In this document: piece by piece, positions 17,430 to 24,990 of the stretch | How the letters are laid out: every line of letters begins with the position of its first letter | How positions within the stretch are numbered: the stretch's first letter is position 1 | Origin: JBDSZL01 sp039925145 | Lineage (GTDB): Bacteria > Acidobacteriota > Vicinamibacteria > Vicinamibacterales > SCN-69-37 | Assembly (NCBI GenBank): GCA_039925145.1 | Contig: JBDSZL010000022.1 | Span: 15,958-79,957 of the forward strand | Reading direction: 5' to 3' | DNA: 64,000 bases | Notes under the pieces: generated by a model | Seen by the model: only the letters and a program-made list of their open reading frames with translations | Database searches by the model: none | Told to the model about the DNA's origin: nothing | Translations under genes and position numbers: made by a program

Positions 17430-18958
17430 GGGGGAGGTGGGGCGGAACGCGCGTGGTGGTGTGTGTGCTCATTCTGGCGATGGCGCGTGGGCTTGCGGCG
17501 CAGGATCGGCCCGTCGTATTCCTCCACGGCCTCGGGTCCAATTCCAACGGCTGGGTTGATACTGCGGAGCGGCTGCGGCAGCAAACGGCCATTGAGCCGC
17601 GGCTGCCGGACTTCAACTGGCGCAAGAGCTTCCAGGACCAGGCGGGCGACGTGCGCAACCGTCCAGAGTTGGCGGCTCTCACGGCGCCGGTGCTCGTGGG
17701 GCACAGCAACGGCGGACTTGTCGCGCGCGAGTGGAGCCGCGGCCGTCATGTCGACGGCGTGGTGACAATCGGGACGCCCCATCGTGGCGCGCCGTTGATG
17801 CCGAACTTCTTTCAATGGACGAGCTTCAATGCCGCGGCGCCTTCGCTGCTCAACACCACGTTGCGGGCCTTCAGCGACTGGACCGACTTCTCCTGGACGT
17901 TCTGGTACATCCAGAACGCGCTCAACTGGGTGGCCGACTTCAGCATCTGGGCCGTGTTTTCGCTGGGCACGACACTCGGCTTCGACGCGGCTCTGCCGGT
18001 GGCGGGTCAGATGCATCCGTACTCGTCTTACGTCAGTGACGTGAACTCGTCGACGAATCTCGGACGCGAGGCCAGCGACATCCCCAGCCGGGTCGGCGTC
18101 GTCAGCGTTGCGCACAACTTCTACTGGGCCGGACCAGCGCGTGCGGCCGTGCCCGATCTGGCCGACGGGATTGCCGTGGCGCTGTACGGCGCGGCCTTTG
18201 GCCTCGAGTACTGGGCGGGATACATCATGATCGAGGCCGACCCGTCGGACTTTGCCGCCACTGAGCAGGCGTTCTCGCTGTTCACGGTGGCGAGCTACAT
18301 TCTCGCGATCGATCCCTTCTACTGCCGCGTCGTATCGACGTACGGCTTGAACGACTGCGTCGAGAACGACGGTGTGGTGCCATACACGAGTCAGGAATAT
18401 CCCAATGCGCCGAACATGTACATCGGCACCGACAACGACGGGCCGGCTCACGTGCAGGAGCGTCAGCGCAGCGGCGATGCGCTCTATTCGGCTCTGACGT
18501 GGTACATGCACATCCCCAACCGGGGCTCCACACCTACGCCCACTCCACCACCGCCCTCTCCTCCGGCACCGGGCGATCCTTCGCCCGCTCCGTCTGGTGG
18601 TTCGGCTCCCACGGGTTCCTTCGTCATGCAGCCCGACCAGGTGCTCTACCCTGACGATCGCATCGACTCGGTCAATGGGCTCTATCACTTCGTCTATCAG
18701 GCCGATGGCAACCTGGTCCTGTACGAGGAGAACTGGGCACCCCTGTGGGCCAGCCATACGGATGGGTCTCTCCCCGGCCTCGTCATCATGCAAAGTGATG
18801 GGAATTTCGTGCTCTACGACGGCAACGGCGTTGCCCTCTGGGCTTCCGGCTCCAGCGTCAACCATCCCGGCGCGTATCTGATCGTCCAAGACGATGGGAA
18901 CGTGGTGATTTATGAAGCGGGTGGCGGAGCGCTGTGGGCGACCGGCACCGCCCGATAG
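17426..18958 (+). CDS. Secreted lipase-like alpha/beta hydrolase with C-terminal bulb-type lectin domain
   Basis: A 510-residue secreted protein: signal peptide (VVVCVLILAMARGLAAQ), an alpha/beta hydrolase domain, a Pro/Thr-rich linker (~370-395) and a lectin domain. Hydrolase marks are VVFLHGLGSNSNGW (oxyanion loop), GHSNGG with nucleophile Ser94, TIGTPHRGAP as in lipases, and ENDGVVPY plus a later AHVQE that could supply the acid and the His. The lectin domain has three copies of the mannose-binding pattern QxDxNxVxY: QADGNLVLY, QSDGNFVLY and QDDGNVVIY. It may be an esterase or lipase held on a glycan surface; the substrate is unknown. Coupled by ATGA to the preceding gene. Confidence 0.85.
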   Translation: MRGRWGGTRVVVCVLILAMARGLAAQDRPVVFLHGLGSNSNGWVDTAERLRQQTAIEPRLPDFNWRKSFQDQAGDVRNRPELAALTAPVLVGHSNGGLVAREWSRGRHVDGVVTIGTPHRGAPLMPNFFQWTSFNAAAPSLLNTTLRAFSDWTDFSWTFWYIQNALNWVADFSIWAVFSLGTTLGFDAALPVAGQMHPYSSYVSDVNSSTNLGREASDIPSRVGVVSVAHNFYWAGPARAAVPDLADGIAVALYGAAFGLEYWAGYIMIEADPSDFAATEQAFSLFTVASYILAIDPFYCRVVSTYGLNDCVENDGVVPYTSQEYPNAPNMYIGTDNDGPAHVQERQRSGDALYSALTWYMHIPNRGSTPTPTPPPPSPPAPGDPSPAPSGGSAPTGSFVMQPDQVLYPDDRIDSVNGLYHFVYQADGNLVLYEENWAPLWASHTDGSLPGLVIMQSDGNFVLYDGNGVALWASGSSVNHPGAYLIVQDDGNVVIYEAGGGALWATGTAR

Positions 18959-20121
18959 GGCGGCGCAGCCGCACGTGGGTCTTTGTCGCGCTCGCCACTG
19001 CGATTGGGCTCGCCGGCAGTCAGCGTGGCAGTGCGATCGTGATCGGGAGCCGGCGCCAAGCGCCGGCTCCCCGCTGGGTGGTCGCGGGACATGCGCGTGG
19101 CACGCCCGATGTTCGAGACCACGTCGTCTATTTCCTTTCGAGGGGGCACGAGGTGGTGGCGCTCGATGCCCAGACCGGCGTCCTGCGGTGGCGCGGGTCG
19201 ACGATGGGCGGGGGAGAGGCCACGCAGGGAACGCGGGTGATTCTCGTGGGCGATCTCCTGGTGGCGGGCGACTACGACCTGTTCGGGTTCGATCGGACGG
19301 ATGGTCGTCTCCGATGGCGTCTCGTTCCTGAAGACGGATTTGGTCTGGGCGTTTATCTTGGTGCGGCCTGCGAGGGAGCGGTGTTCGCCGGGTCACCGGC
19401 TGGGCGCGTCTACGCGGTGAAAGCGGAGTCGGGCGGGGTGTTGTGGTCGAAGCTGGTCGGGTCCGACACCACCGTGTTTGCGCCGGTGCCGACGTCGGAC
19501 CTCGTCGTGGCCGGGTTTACGTCCTTTGGCAAGACCCAGACCGGGGGCGTCGTCGCTTGGGATCGGGTTTCGGGGGAAGAGCGTTGGCGCCGGAGCTTCC
19601 CAGCGTGGAATGTCCCGGCGGTTGGCACGGGCGCGGCCGGTGGGCCGTTGGCGGCCGGCTCGTGGATCATTGCCAGCAGTCACGAGGGTGTCATCTACGC
19701 GCTCGATCGTCTGACAGGCCGCGTCAGTTGGGTCATCCCGAACCTCGGACAGCGGGCTGATGGTCGAGGCCCCTCGGCTCAGGATTTCAGGCCGTTGGCT
19801 GTGGTGGGAGAACTGCTCGTGGCCGGCTCGCTCACGGGCGAAGTCGTCGCATATGAGCTCGCGACGCGACGCGTGCGCTGGCGCAGCGTGCCGGTGTCGG
19901 CGTCGGTCGCGTTCGGGTTGGCTGCTGATGACGAAACGGTCTACGTCCCGTATCTGACAGGTCAGGTTGTGGCGCTCCACGTCTCGACTGGCGTAGAGCG
20001 GTGGCGGATGGGGGGCAGCGCACATGGCTTTTCCTGGGTGCCGCTGGTCGCTGAGACCGGCGTATACCTTGCCGGTTCCGAAGCGGGGTTCGTGGCTCTC
20101 TCTCGTCCGTCTTTTCCGTGA
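18934..20121 (+). CDS. Exported PQQ-type beta-propeller protein
   Basis: GTG 18934, inside the end of the lipase gene, has GGAG four bases upstream; no later start keeps the signal-like segment WVFVALATAIGLAGSQ. The 395-residue product has repeated propeller blades of the PQQ/BamB kind: VVALDAQTGVLRW, VYAVKAESGGVLWSK, VVAWDRVSGEERWRR, IYALDRLTGRVSW, VVAYELATRRVRW and VVALHVSTGVERW. It is too short for a quinoprotein dehydrogenase and shows no obvious catalytic residues, so a structural or binding role in the envelope is more likely. The 25-bp overlap with the lipase gene suggests one operon. Confidence 0.85.
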   Translation: MGDRHRPIGRRSRTWVFVALATAIGLAGSQRGSAIVIGSRRQAPAPRWVVAGHARGTPDVRDHVVYFLSRGHEVVALDAQTGVLRWRGSTMGGGEATQGTRVILVGDLLVAGDYDLFGFDRTDGRLRWRLVPEDGFGLGVYLGAACEGAVFAGSPAGRVYAVKAESGGVLWSKLVGSDTTVFAPVPTSDLVVAGFTSFGKTQTGGVVAWDRVSGEERWRRSFPAWNVPAVGTGAAGGPLAAGSWIIASSHEGVIYALDRLTGRVSWVIPNLGQRADGRGPSAQDFRPLAVVGELLVAGSLTGEVVAYELATRRVRWRSVPVSASVAFGLAADDETVYVPYLTGQVVALHVSTGVERWRMGGSAHGFSWVPLVAETGVYLAGSEAGFVALSRPSFP

Positions 20122-20131
20122 GGAGTGTTTG

Positions 20132-20566
20132 ATGGTGCGCACACGTGCAATTCTGGCAAGCGTCGCGTTGGGGCTGGTCGTCGGGCTGGGGTGCGGCCGC
20201 AGTCCGGAGGCGCCCGGTGGCCCATTCGAGGGCACATGGTCAGGGGCTATTCAGGACAGCGCGGCAGGTAGTGGGACAGCGCGGTTGACGCTCAGTCAAC
20301 AAGGCGCCGGGGTGTCGGGCACATTCAGCACTACCTTTGCGGATGTTGGGGCCAATCGAACCGGAACGGTGTCGGCCACGGCGAGCGGCACGACCGCATC
20401 CGTGTTCCTGACTCCCGGTTCGCCGACTGTCTGCTCGCCAGCGTTGACCTTGTCCGGGACCATGGGCGGCACGCTGGTGCTTGTCGGCAACAAGTTGGGT
20501 GGCAGCTACTCGGTTCTCCTCTGTGCGGGCGGAGCGGCTGGCTCGGTTGATCTGGTCCGGCAGTAG
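20132..20566 (+). CDS. Small exported beta-rich protein, possible lipoprotein
   Basis: ATG 20132, just after the previous stop and preceded by GAGGAG, gives 144 residues. The N-terminus MVRTRAILASVALGLVVGLGC looks like an export signal ending in a Cys; GLGC is a poor fit to a lipobox, so lipidation is uncertain. The mature part is rich in Gly, Thr, Ser and Val in alternating patterns (GTARLTLSQQGAGVSGTFS), suggesting a small beta barrel, with two Cys that could form a disulfide. Family not recognised. Last gene of the 16509-20566 run, followed at once by a strong hairpin. Confidence 0.75.
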   Translation: MVRTRAILASVALGLVVGLGCGRSPEAPGGPFEGTWSGAIQDSAAGSGTARLTLSQQGAGVSGTFSTTFADVGANRTGTVSATASGTTASVFLTPGSPTVCSPALTLSGTMGGTLVLVGNKLGGSYSVLLCAGGAAGSVDLVRQ

Positions 20567-20567
20567 G

Positions 20568-20606
20568 GCCGCCTGGCGTTCCGCTCGTGCAGGGACGCCA
20601 GGCGGC
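20568..20606 (+). terminator. Strong stem-loop ending the exported-protein operon
   Basis: GCCGCCTGGCGT (20568-20579) is a perfect 12-bp match to ACGCCAGGCGGC (20595-20606), with a 15-base loop. It begins one base after the stop codon at 20566. No long T-run follows, but its position and stability fit a transcription terminator. Confidence 0.6.
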
Positions 20607-20638
20607 GGGTTGGGTCTATACTGCGGCGAGAGGCCCCC

Positions 20639-21550
20639 CTGAAACTGCTAGCGGTCGCAACCGTGGTTGTTGGGCTGTCGATGGCGACCGGCGTCATCGC
20701 ACAGGATGGGCGACCTGCGAGCGTCGCGCCTGTGGTGCGGACGGTGTACGTGATGGCGTCCGATCAGAAGAGCTCGCCCGTCCTCGATCTGGCTCCTGCC
20801 GACTTCCTTATCAAGGAGAACGGCAAATCGCGCGACGTGATTACGGCCCAGCTGTCCAATCGGCCCATGCAGATCGCGTTGATCATCGACGATAACGGCA
20901 CAGGGCTTTTCCGCACGGCGGTGGCTGGGTTCATTCAGCGTCTGCTCGGGGAGGCGGTGTTCGCTGTCAGCGTCGTGAATGGCCAGGCCATGAAGCTCGT
21001 CGACTACACGGCTGATGTGTCGAGGCTGCAGAGTGCCATCCATTTTCTGGGGGCGCGTCCCGCCACCCCAGACGGGGGACAGTTGCTGTCGGCCATTTAC
21101 GAGGCGGCGCGCGAGCTTCAGCGTCGCGAGGCGCCGCGGCCGATCATCGTCGCCCTGACCGTCGGTGGCGCCGAGCACAGCACGATGCAGGCGCATTACG
21201 TGCTCAATCAATTGCGCGACAGCCGCGCGTCACTCAACGTCTTCTCCGTGGCTGGGTCGTCGTTGCGGGCCGTCGTGCCCGTCGACCGGCCGTCGGTTCT
21301 GCTCGAGACGTCCATCAACATCGACGAAGTCCTTGGAGATGGGCCTGCGCTGTCGGGTGGCTGGCGCGAAGAAATCGCGCCGACGGCCGGCAACGTGCGA
21401 GGCTTGCGCACGCTTGCGGAGGCCCTCTCGCACCAGTACGAGGTCAGCTACCTGCTGCCGGAGGGTGTCAGACCTTCCGAAAAAGTGGCCGTGAGCGTCA
21501 AACGTCCTGGCGTTCAGCTCCGCGCTCCCAGTCGCATTGCCGTCCGCTGA
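20639..21550 (+). CDS. VWFA-related secreted protein, probable CTG start
   Basis: The product resembles the VWFA-related proteins common in Acidobacteria. There is an Ig-like first part (VYVMASDQKSSPVLDLAPADFLIKENGK) and a von Willebrand A-like fold with ALIIDDNGTG in place of the usual DxSxS metal site, then PRPIIVALTVGG. I start it at CTG 20639: this gives MKLLAVATVVVGLSMATG, a normal signal peptide, with GAGAGG 5 bases upstream. The first ordinary start, GTG 20663, would remove the basic end and most of the hydrophobic core and has no ribosome site. From CTG the length is 303 residues. Role unknown; probably protein-protein contact in the periplasm. Confidence 0.75.
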   Translation: MKLLAVATVVVGLSMATGVIAQDGRPASVAPVVRTVYVMASDQKSSPVLDLAPADFLIKENGKSRDVITAQLSNRPMQIALIIDDNGTGLFRTAVAGFIQRLLGEAVFAVSVVNGQAMKLVDYTADVSRLQSAIHFLGARPATPDGGQLLSAIYEAARELQRREAPRPIIVALTVGGAEHSTMQAHYVLNQLRDSRASLNVFSVAGSSLRAVVPVDRPSVLLETSINIDEVLGDGPALSGGWREEIAPTAGNVRGLRTLAEALSHQYEVSYLLPEGVRPSEKVAVSVKRPGVQLRAPSRIAVR

Positions 21551-21657
21551 CGTCCGACTCCAGCCCCCAGCGCACCGTCGATGACAAACGTGCGACCGTT
21601 TCGCGTGCTGGGAGAAATCGCGATTAAGCTGGACGCACCTCGAAAGGCACACAGATC

Positions 21658-22596
21658 ATGACAGCCCTTTCACGAATCACGGCAGTGGGTATCGCGGCGG
21701 CAGCGTTCTTGTCGACGGTCGTCGTCTCTGGCCAGCAGAACGCGACGGCGGCCGGGCCGAACATCTCGGCCGTCGATCAGGTCTTTGGATTTCCCGGGCA
21801 GCTGCAGGGCGATGTATATCGCGTCTCGTTTCCACGGACCGACCTGACGGTGACCGCCGATGGCGTCACGATCAAGCCGGGTCTTGCGCTTGGCAGCTGG
21901 GCGGCGTTCAAGCGCAATGGCGCGGCGGCGGTCATCCACGGTGACCTCGTGCTCACCGAATCCGAGATCAACCCTGTCATCTCGACACTGCAGGCGTCGG
22001 GCTTCGAGATTACTGCTCTGCACAATCACCTGATCGGGGAGACGCCGCATGTGATGTATCTGCACTACTGGGGATCGGGGCCCGAGGCGACGCTCGCGCA
22101 GGGCCTTCGTAAGGCGCTCGGCACCACGAAGACGCCGCTGCAGCCTGCGACCGCTCCTTCCACCCCTGCTGCGGGGCGGGCCGGCGCCGCAGCACCGCCG
22201 GCAGCCGATCCCGGCTTCGACGTAGAGACGCTGCAGCGGGTGCTGGGCCGGACCGGCATGGTCCGGGGCGGCGTGCTTGGCATCTCCGTGCCCCGACCCG
22301 AGAAGATCACGATGATGGGTGTCGAGATGCCGCCGGCAATGGGCATGGCGACCGCGCTGAACTTTCAGACCGACGGCGCCGGAAAGATCGCGGGTACCGG
22401 TGATTTCGTGATGATCGACGACGAAGTCAATCCGATTGCGAAGGCGCTACGGGCGCACGGTATTGCCGTGACGGCGCTGCACAATCACATGTTGCATGGG
22501 ACGCCGAATCTCTACTTCATGCACTTCTGGGCGCACGGCACGGTCCAGGATGTGGGAGTAGGACTGAAAGCAGCGCTGGATCTGCTCGCGAAGTAA
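21658..22596 (+). CDS. DUF1259 (LppY/LpqO-like) exported protein with a duplicated domain
   Basis: A 312-residue protein with a signal peptide (ITAVGIAAAAFLSTVVVSG). Two homologous halves end in the same motif: ALHNHLIGETPHVMYLHYWG and ALHNHMLHGTPNLYFMHFWA, each with an HNH and a later H-x-W/F-x pattern that could bind metal. These are DUF1259 domains, as in mycobacterial LppY/LpqO. A Pro/Ala-rich linker (~residues 155-185) separates them. Biochemical role unknown. ATG 21658 has GAAAGG about 10 bases upstream. Confidence 0.85.
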   Translation: MTALSRITAVGIAAAAFLSTVVVSGQQNATAAGPNISAVDQVFGFPGQLQGDVYRVSFPRTDLTVTADGVTIKPGLALGSWAAFKRNGAAAVIHGDLVLTESEINPVISTLQASGFEITALHNHLIGETPHVMYLHYWGSGPEATLAQGLRKALGTTKTPLQPATAPSTPAAGRAGAAAPPAADPGFDVETLQRVLGRTGMVRGGVLGISVPRPEKITMMGVEMPPAMGMATALNFQTDGAGKIAGTGDFVMIDDEVNPIAKALRAHGIAVTALHNHMLHGTPNLYFMHFWAHGTVQDVGVGLKAALDLLAK

Positions 22597-22601
22597 AACG
22601 G

Positions 22602-22622
22602 CTTACGGCTTACGGCTTACGG
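22602..22622. repeat. CTTACGG heptamer, three tandem copies
   Basis: CTTACGG is repeated exactly three times just after the DUF1259 stop and before the convergent DUF1080 stop. A second period-7 array is at 48426-48460. Confidence 0.85.
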
Positions 22623-22679
22623 GCGCGGCGGGGCCAGACCACTTGCGTGGCTGCGAGCGCGTCGGGTGTGTGCCGGTCG

Positions 22680-23492
22680 TCAGCCCTTGATTTTGATATT
22701 TCTGAACCACACTTCGTCGCCGTGATCCTGCAGGAGGATCCGCCCGCGGCGCGCTTCGCCGAAGCCGGCGATGTCCTTGAACTTGCTCTCGGCGATGAAC
22801 GTCTTCAGGCGTGCGCTGCCGAGCTCGAATTCGACGACTTTGGTGCCGTTGAGCCACTGCTGAACGACGCCGGCCTTCGAGATGATCTCCACGTGATTCC
22901 ATTCGCCGACCGGCCGTGCCGTATGGGCGGTTGGCGGAATGAGGTCGTACAGGGCCCCGGCCGTGCGGTTGCCGTTCTTTCCCGCCTTCGCATCCGGATG
23001 CCGCTCATCGTCGAGCACCTGCATCTCGAAGCCGACCCCGGCATGGCCCGTCTTGACGAGGGCTTCGTTGACGAGGTACTTGATGCCGCTGTTGCCGCCG
23101 GGGGTAATCTTCCAGTCGATTTGGAAATCGAAGTCGCCGTATTCGTCCTTGGTGACGATGTCGCCGGCGTTGGCCGTCTGCGCGGCCGGTACCGTCATGT
23201 GCTTCAGCGAGCCGTCTGCCACCGTCCAGCCGGCGGTGGGAAACTCGGTGCGGTTGAATCCACGCCATGCGTCAGTGGTGCGGCCGTCGAACAAGAGACG
23301 CCATCCTTCGGTCTTCTCCTTGGCGGTCAATGTATTCGTGGCCGGCGTCGCCTGATCGACGGGCGCGGGTCCGGCACCCGTGGCAGCCAGGGTTGCTCCG
23401 GCAGTCACAGTGAGCGCCAGTGTGAAGGTCCGAAAGCGACGGCGAACCCGCGAGACGAAGGCCATGGCAGCTGGGTGTGGTGCTAGCGACAT
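22680..23492 (-). CDS. DUF1080 family (3-keto-disaccharide hydrolase-like) exported protein
   Basis: I start at ATG 23492, which has GGAG about 8 bases upstream, giving 270 residues; ATG 23465 would also keep the signal peptide (RRFRTFTLALTVTAGATLAAT) but lacks a ribosome site. The concanavalin-like domain shows the DUF1080 pattern: EGWRLLFDGRTTDAWRGFN at its start, DFDFQIDWKITPGGNSGIKY in the middle, and GEWNHVEIISKAG and GRILLQDHGDEVWFRNIKI at the end. Characterised members act on 3-keto-glycosides; others may only bind sugars. It is divergent from the LarA-like gene of the sugar-acid region. Confidence 0.9.
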   Translation of the reverse strand: MSLAPHPAAMAFVSRVRRRFRTFTLALTVTAGATLAATGAGPAPVDQATPATNTLTAKEKTEGWRLLFDGRTTDAWRGFNRTEFPTAGWTVADGSLKHMTVPAAQTANAGDIVTKDEYGDFDFQIDWKITPGGNSGIKYLVNEALVKTGHAGVGFEMQVLDDERHPDAKAGKNGNRTAGALYDLIPPTAHTARPVGEWNHVEIISKAGVVQQWLNGTKVVEFELGSARLKTFIAESKFKDIAGFGEARRGRILLQDHGDEVWFRNIKIKG

Positions 23493-23670
23493 GAGGTAAC
23501 TCCCGATAGAGGGTGTCTGGAGACCGGCCTTCGCATATCTCGCGAAGTCCCGGCTCTTCTGCAAGGCCCGGTGTCCCGTCTCCGCGTCGCGAAGACCCAG
23601 CCAGCTGAGACTGCGCGCCGCTGGACGTCATCGTCAGGGTCAGCGATTATGATAGGCGCAAAGTTGGGAC

Positions 23671-24990
23671 ATGGCGAGCACTGACAGCATCACTGCGCCG
23701 GAGCGCGCGGACATGGTCGGCCGCGGCCGGCTCGAGGGGTATCTCACCCCGGACGAAGTGGCTGGCGTGGTCAGCGAGGGGCTGGCGCGGCTGCCGCTCG
23801 ACGGCCGCCGGGTGCTGGTGCTGATTCCAGACGGCACGCGCACCATGCCCATGCCGTTTCTGTTCGCTGCCATCGAGCGGGAACTGGGTGGACGCGTGGC
23901 GGCGCTCGATTACCTTGTGGCACTCGGCACGCACGTGCCGATGACCGATGCGCAACTGACGCAGCTGCTCGGCTGCCCGGTGGTCAACGGGCTCGCTGGC
24001 GAGCGTCACGTGTTCAACCATCGATGGGACGATCCGGCGACGTTCGTGCAGCTGGGCACGTTGTCGGCCGACGACGTCGCTGCGCTCACGGGCGGACGCC
24101 TGCACCAGAACGTTCCAGTGGCGCTCAACCGGCTGGTCACCGAGTACGACCACGTGATCATCTGCGGACCTGTGTTCCCTCACGAGGTCGCCGGTTTCTC
24201 TGGTGGGTCGAAGTATCTGTTTCCGGGCATCGCCGCGCCGGAGATCATCCATTTCACACACTGGCTCGGGGCGTTGATCACCAGCTCGGAAGTGATCGGC
24301 ACCAGGGACACGGCCGTTCGTGCCGTGATCGATCGGGCCGCGTCGCTGCTCGAGACGCCGGTCTCTCTGCTCGCTCCGGTTGTCACGCACGAGGGCGTGG
24401 CGGGCATCTACTGCGGGGAGCGGAGCGAGACGTGGCGCCGGGCCGCGGACCTGTCGGCGCGGCGGCACATCACATGGGTCGACGAGCCCTTCACGCGGGT
24501 GCTCGCCATCATGCCCGAGATGTACCAGGACCTGTGGGTGGCCGCCAAAGGCACGTACAAGATGGAACCGGCGATTGCCGATGGCGGCGAGGTGATCATC
24601 TACGCGCCGCACGTGAAGGAAGTCAGCCACGTTCACGGCCATCTGATTGAAGAGATTGGCTATCACTGCCGCGATTACTTCCTCGCGCAGTGGGAGCGCT
24701 TTCAGCATTATCCTGGCGGCATCCTCGCGCACTCCACGCACGTGAAGGGGCTCGGCACCTACGACGCCGCGACGCGCGTCGAGACACCACGCATCACCGT
24801 GACGCTGGCGACGGGCATTCCAGAAGACGTCTGCCGCCGAATCAATCTCGGCTACGCGGATCCGTCGAGCATCGATGTGGACGCGTGGCCAACCGTGGCC
24901 ACCCGGGGCATGCTGAAGGTGCCTCGTGCAGGGGAGCTGCTGTACCGAATCGGACAACCTCCAGAGGCGAGTGCTGAGTACGGACTATGA
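23671..24990 (+). CDS. LarA-like nickel-pincer-dependent racemase/epimerase (DUF2088)
   Basis: A 439-residue LarA-superfamily enzyme. Residues matching those known from LarA are Asp54 and Arg57 (IPDGTRTMP), His88 (LGTHVPM), His171 (FPHEVAGF), Lys181 (GGSKYLFPG, where the pincer nucleotide attaches) and His197 (HFTHW, nickel). LarA racemises lactate; relatives act on malate, other 2-hydroxy acids or gluconate. The gene is joined by ATGA to 6-phosphogluconate dehydrogenase and then to a sugar kinase, so an aldonate 2-epimerase is a better guess than lactate racemase. The cofactor makers LarB, LarC and LarE are not in the window. Confidence 0.85.
   Translation: MASTDSITAPERADMVGRGRLEGYLTPDEVAGVVSEGLARLPLDGRRVLVLIPDGTRTMPMPFLFAAIERELGGRVAALDYLVALGTHVPMTDAQLTQLLGCPVVNGLAGERHVFNHRWDDPATFVQLGTLSADDVAALTGGRLHQNVPVALNRLVTEYDHVIICGPVFPHEVAGFSGGSKYLFPGIAAPEIIHFTHWLGALITSSEVIGTRDTAVRAVIDRAASLLETPVSLLAPVVTHEGVAGIYCGERSETWRRAADLSARRHITWVDEPFTRVLAIMPEMYQDLWVAAKGTYKMEPAIADGGEVIIYAPHVKEVSHVHGHLIEEIGYHCRDYFLAQWERFQHYPGGILAHSTHVKGLGTYDAATRVETPRITVTLATGIPEDVCRRINLGYADPSSIDVDAWPTVATRGMLKVPRAGELLYRIGQPPEASAEYGL

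Noticed and set aside
18934..20121. Quinoprotein alcohol dehydrogenase
   Set aside because: At 395 residues it is too short and lacks the calcium and catalytic Asp region and a heme site.
23671..24990. Plain lactate racemase
   Set aside because: Family residues fit, but the coupled gnd and sugar kinase make a sugar-acid substrate more likely; left open pending assay.
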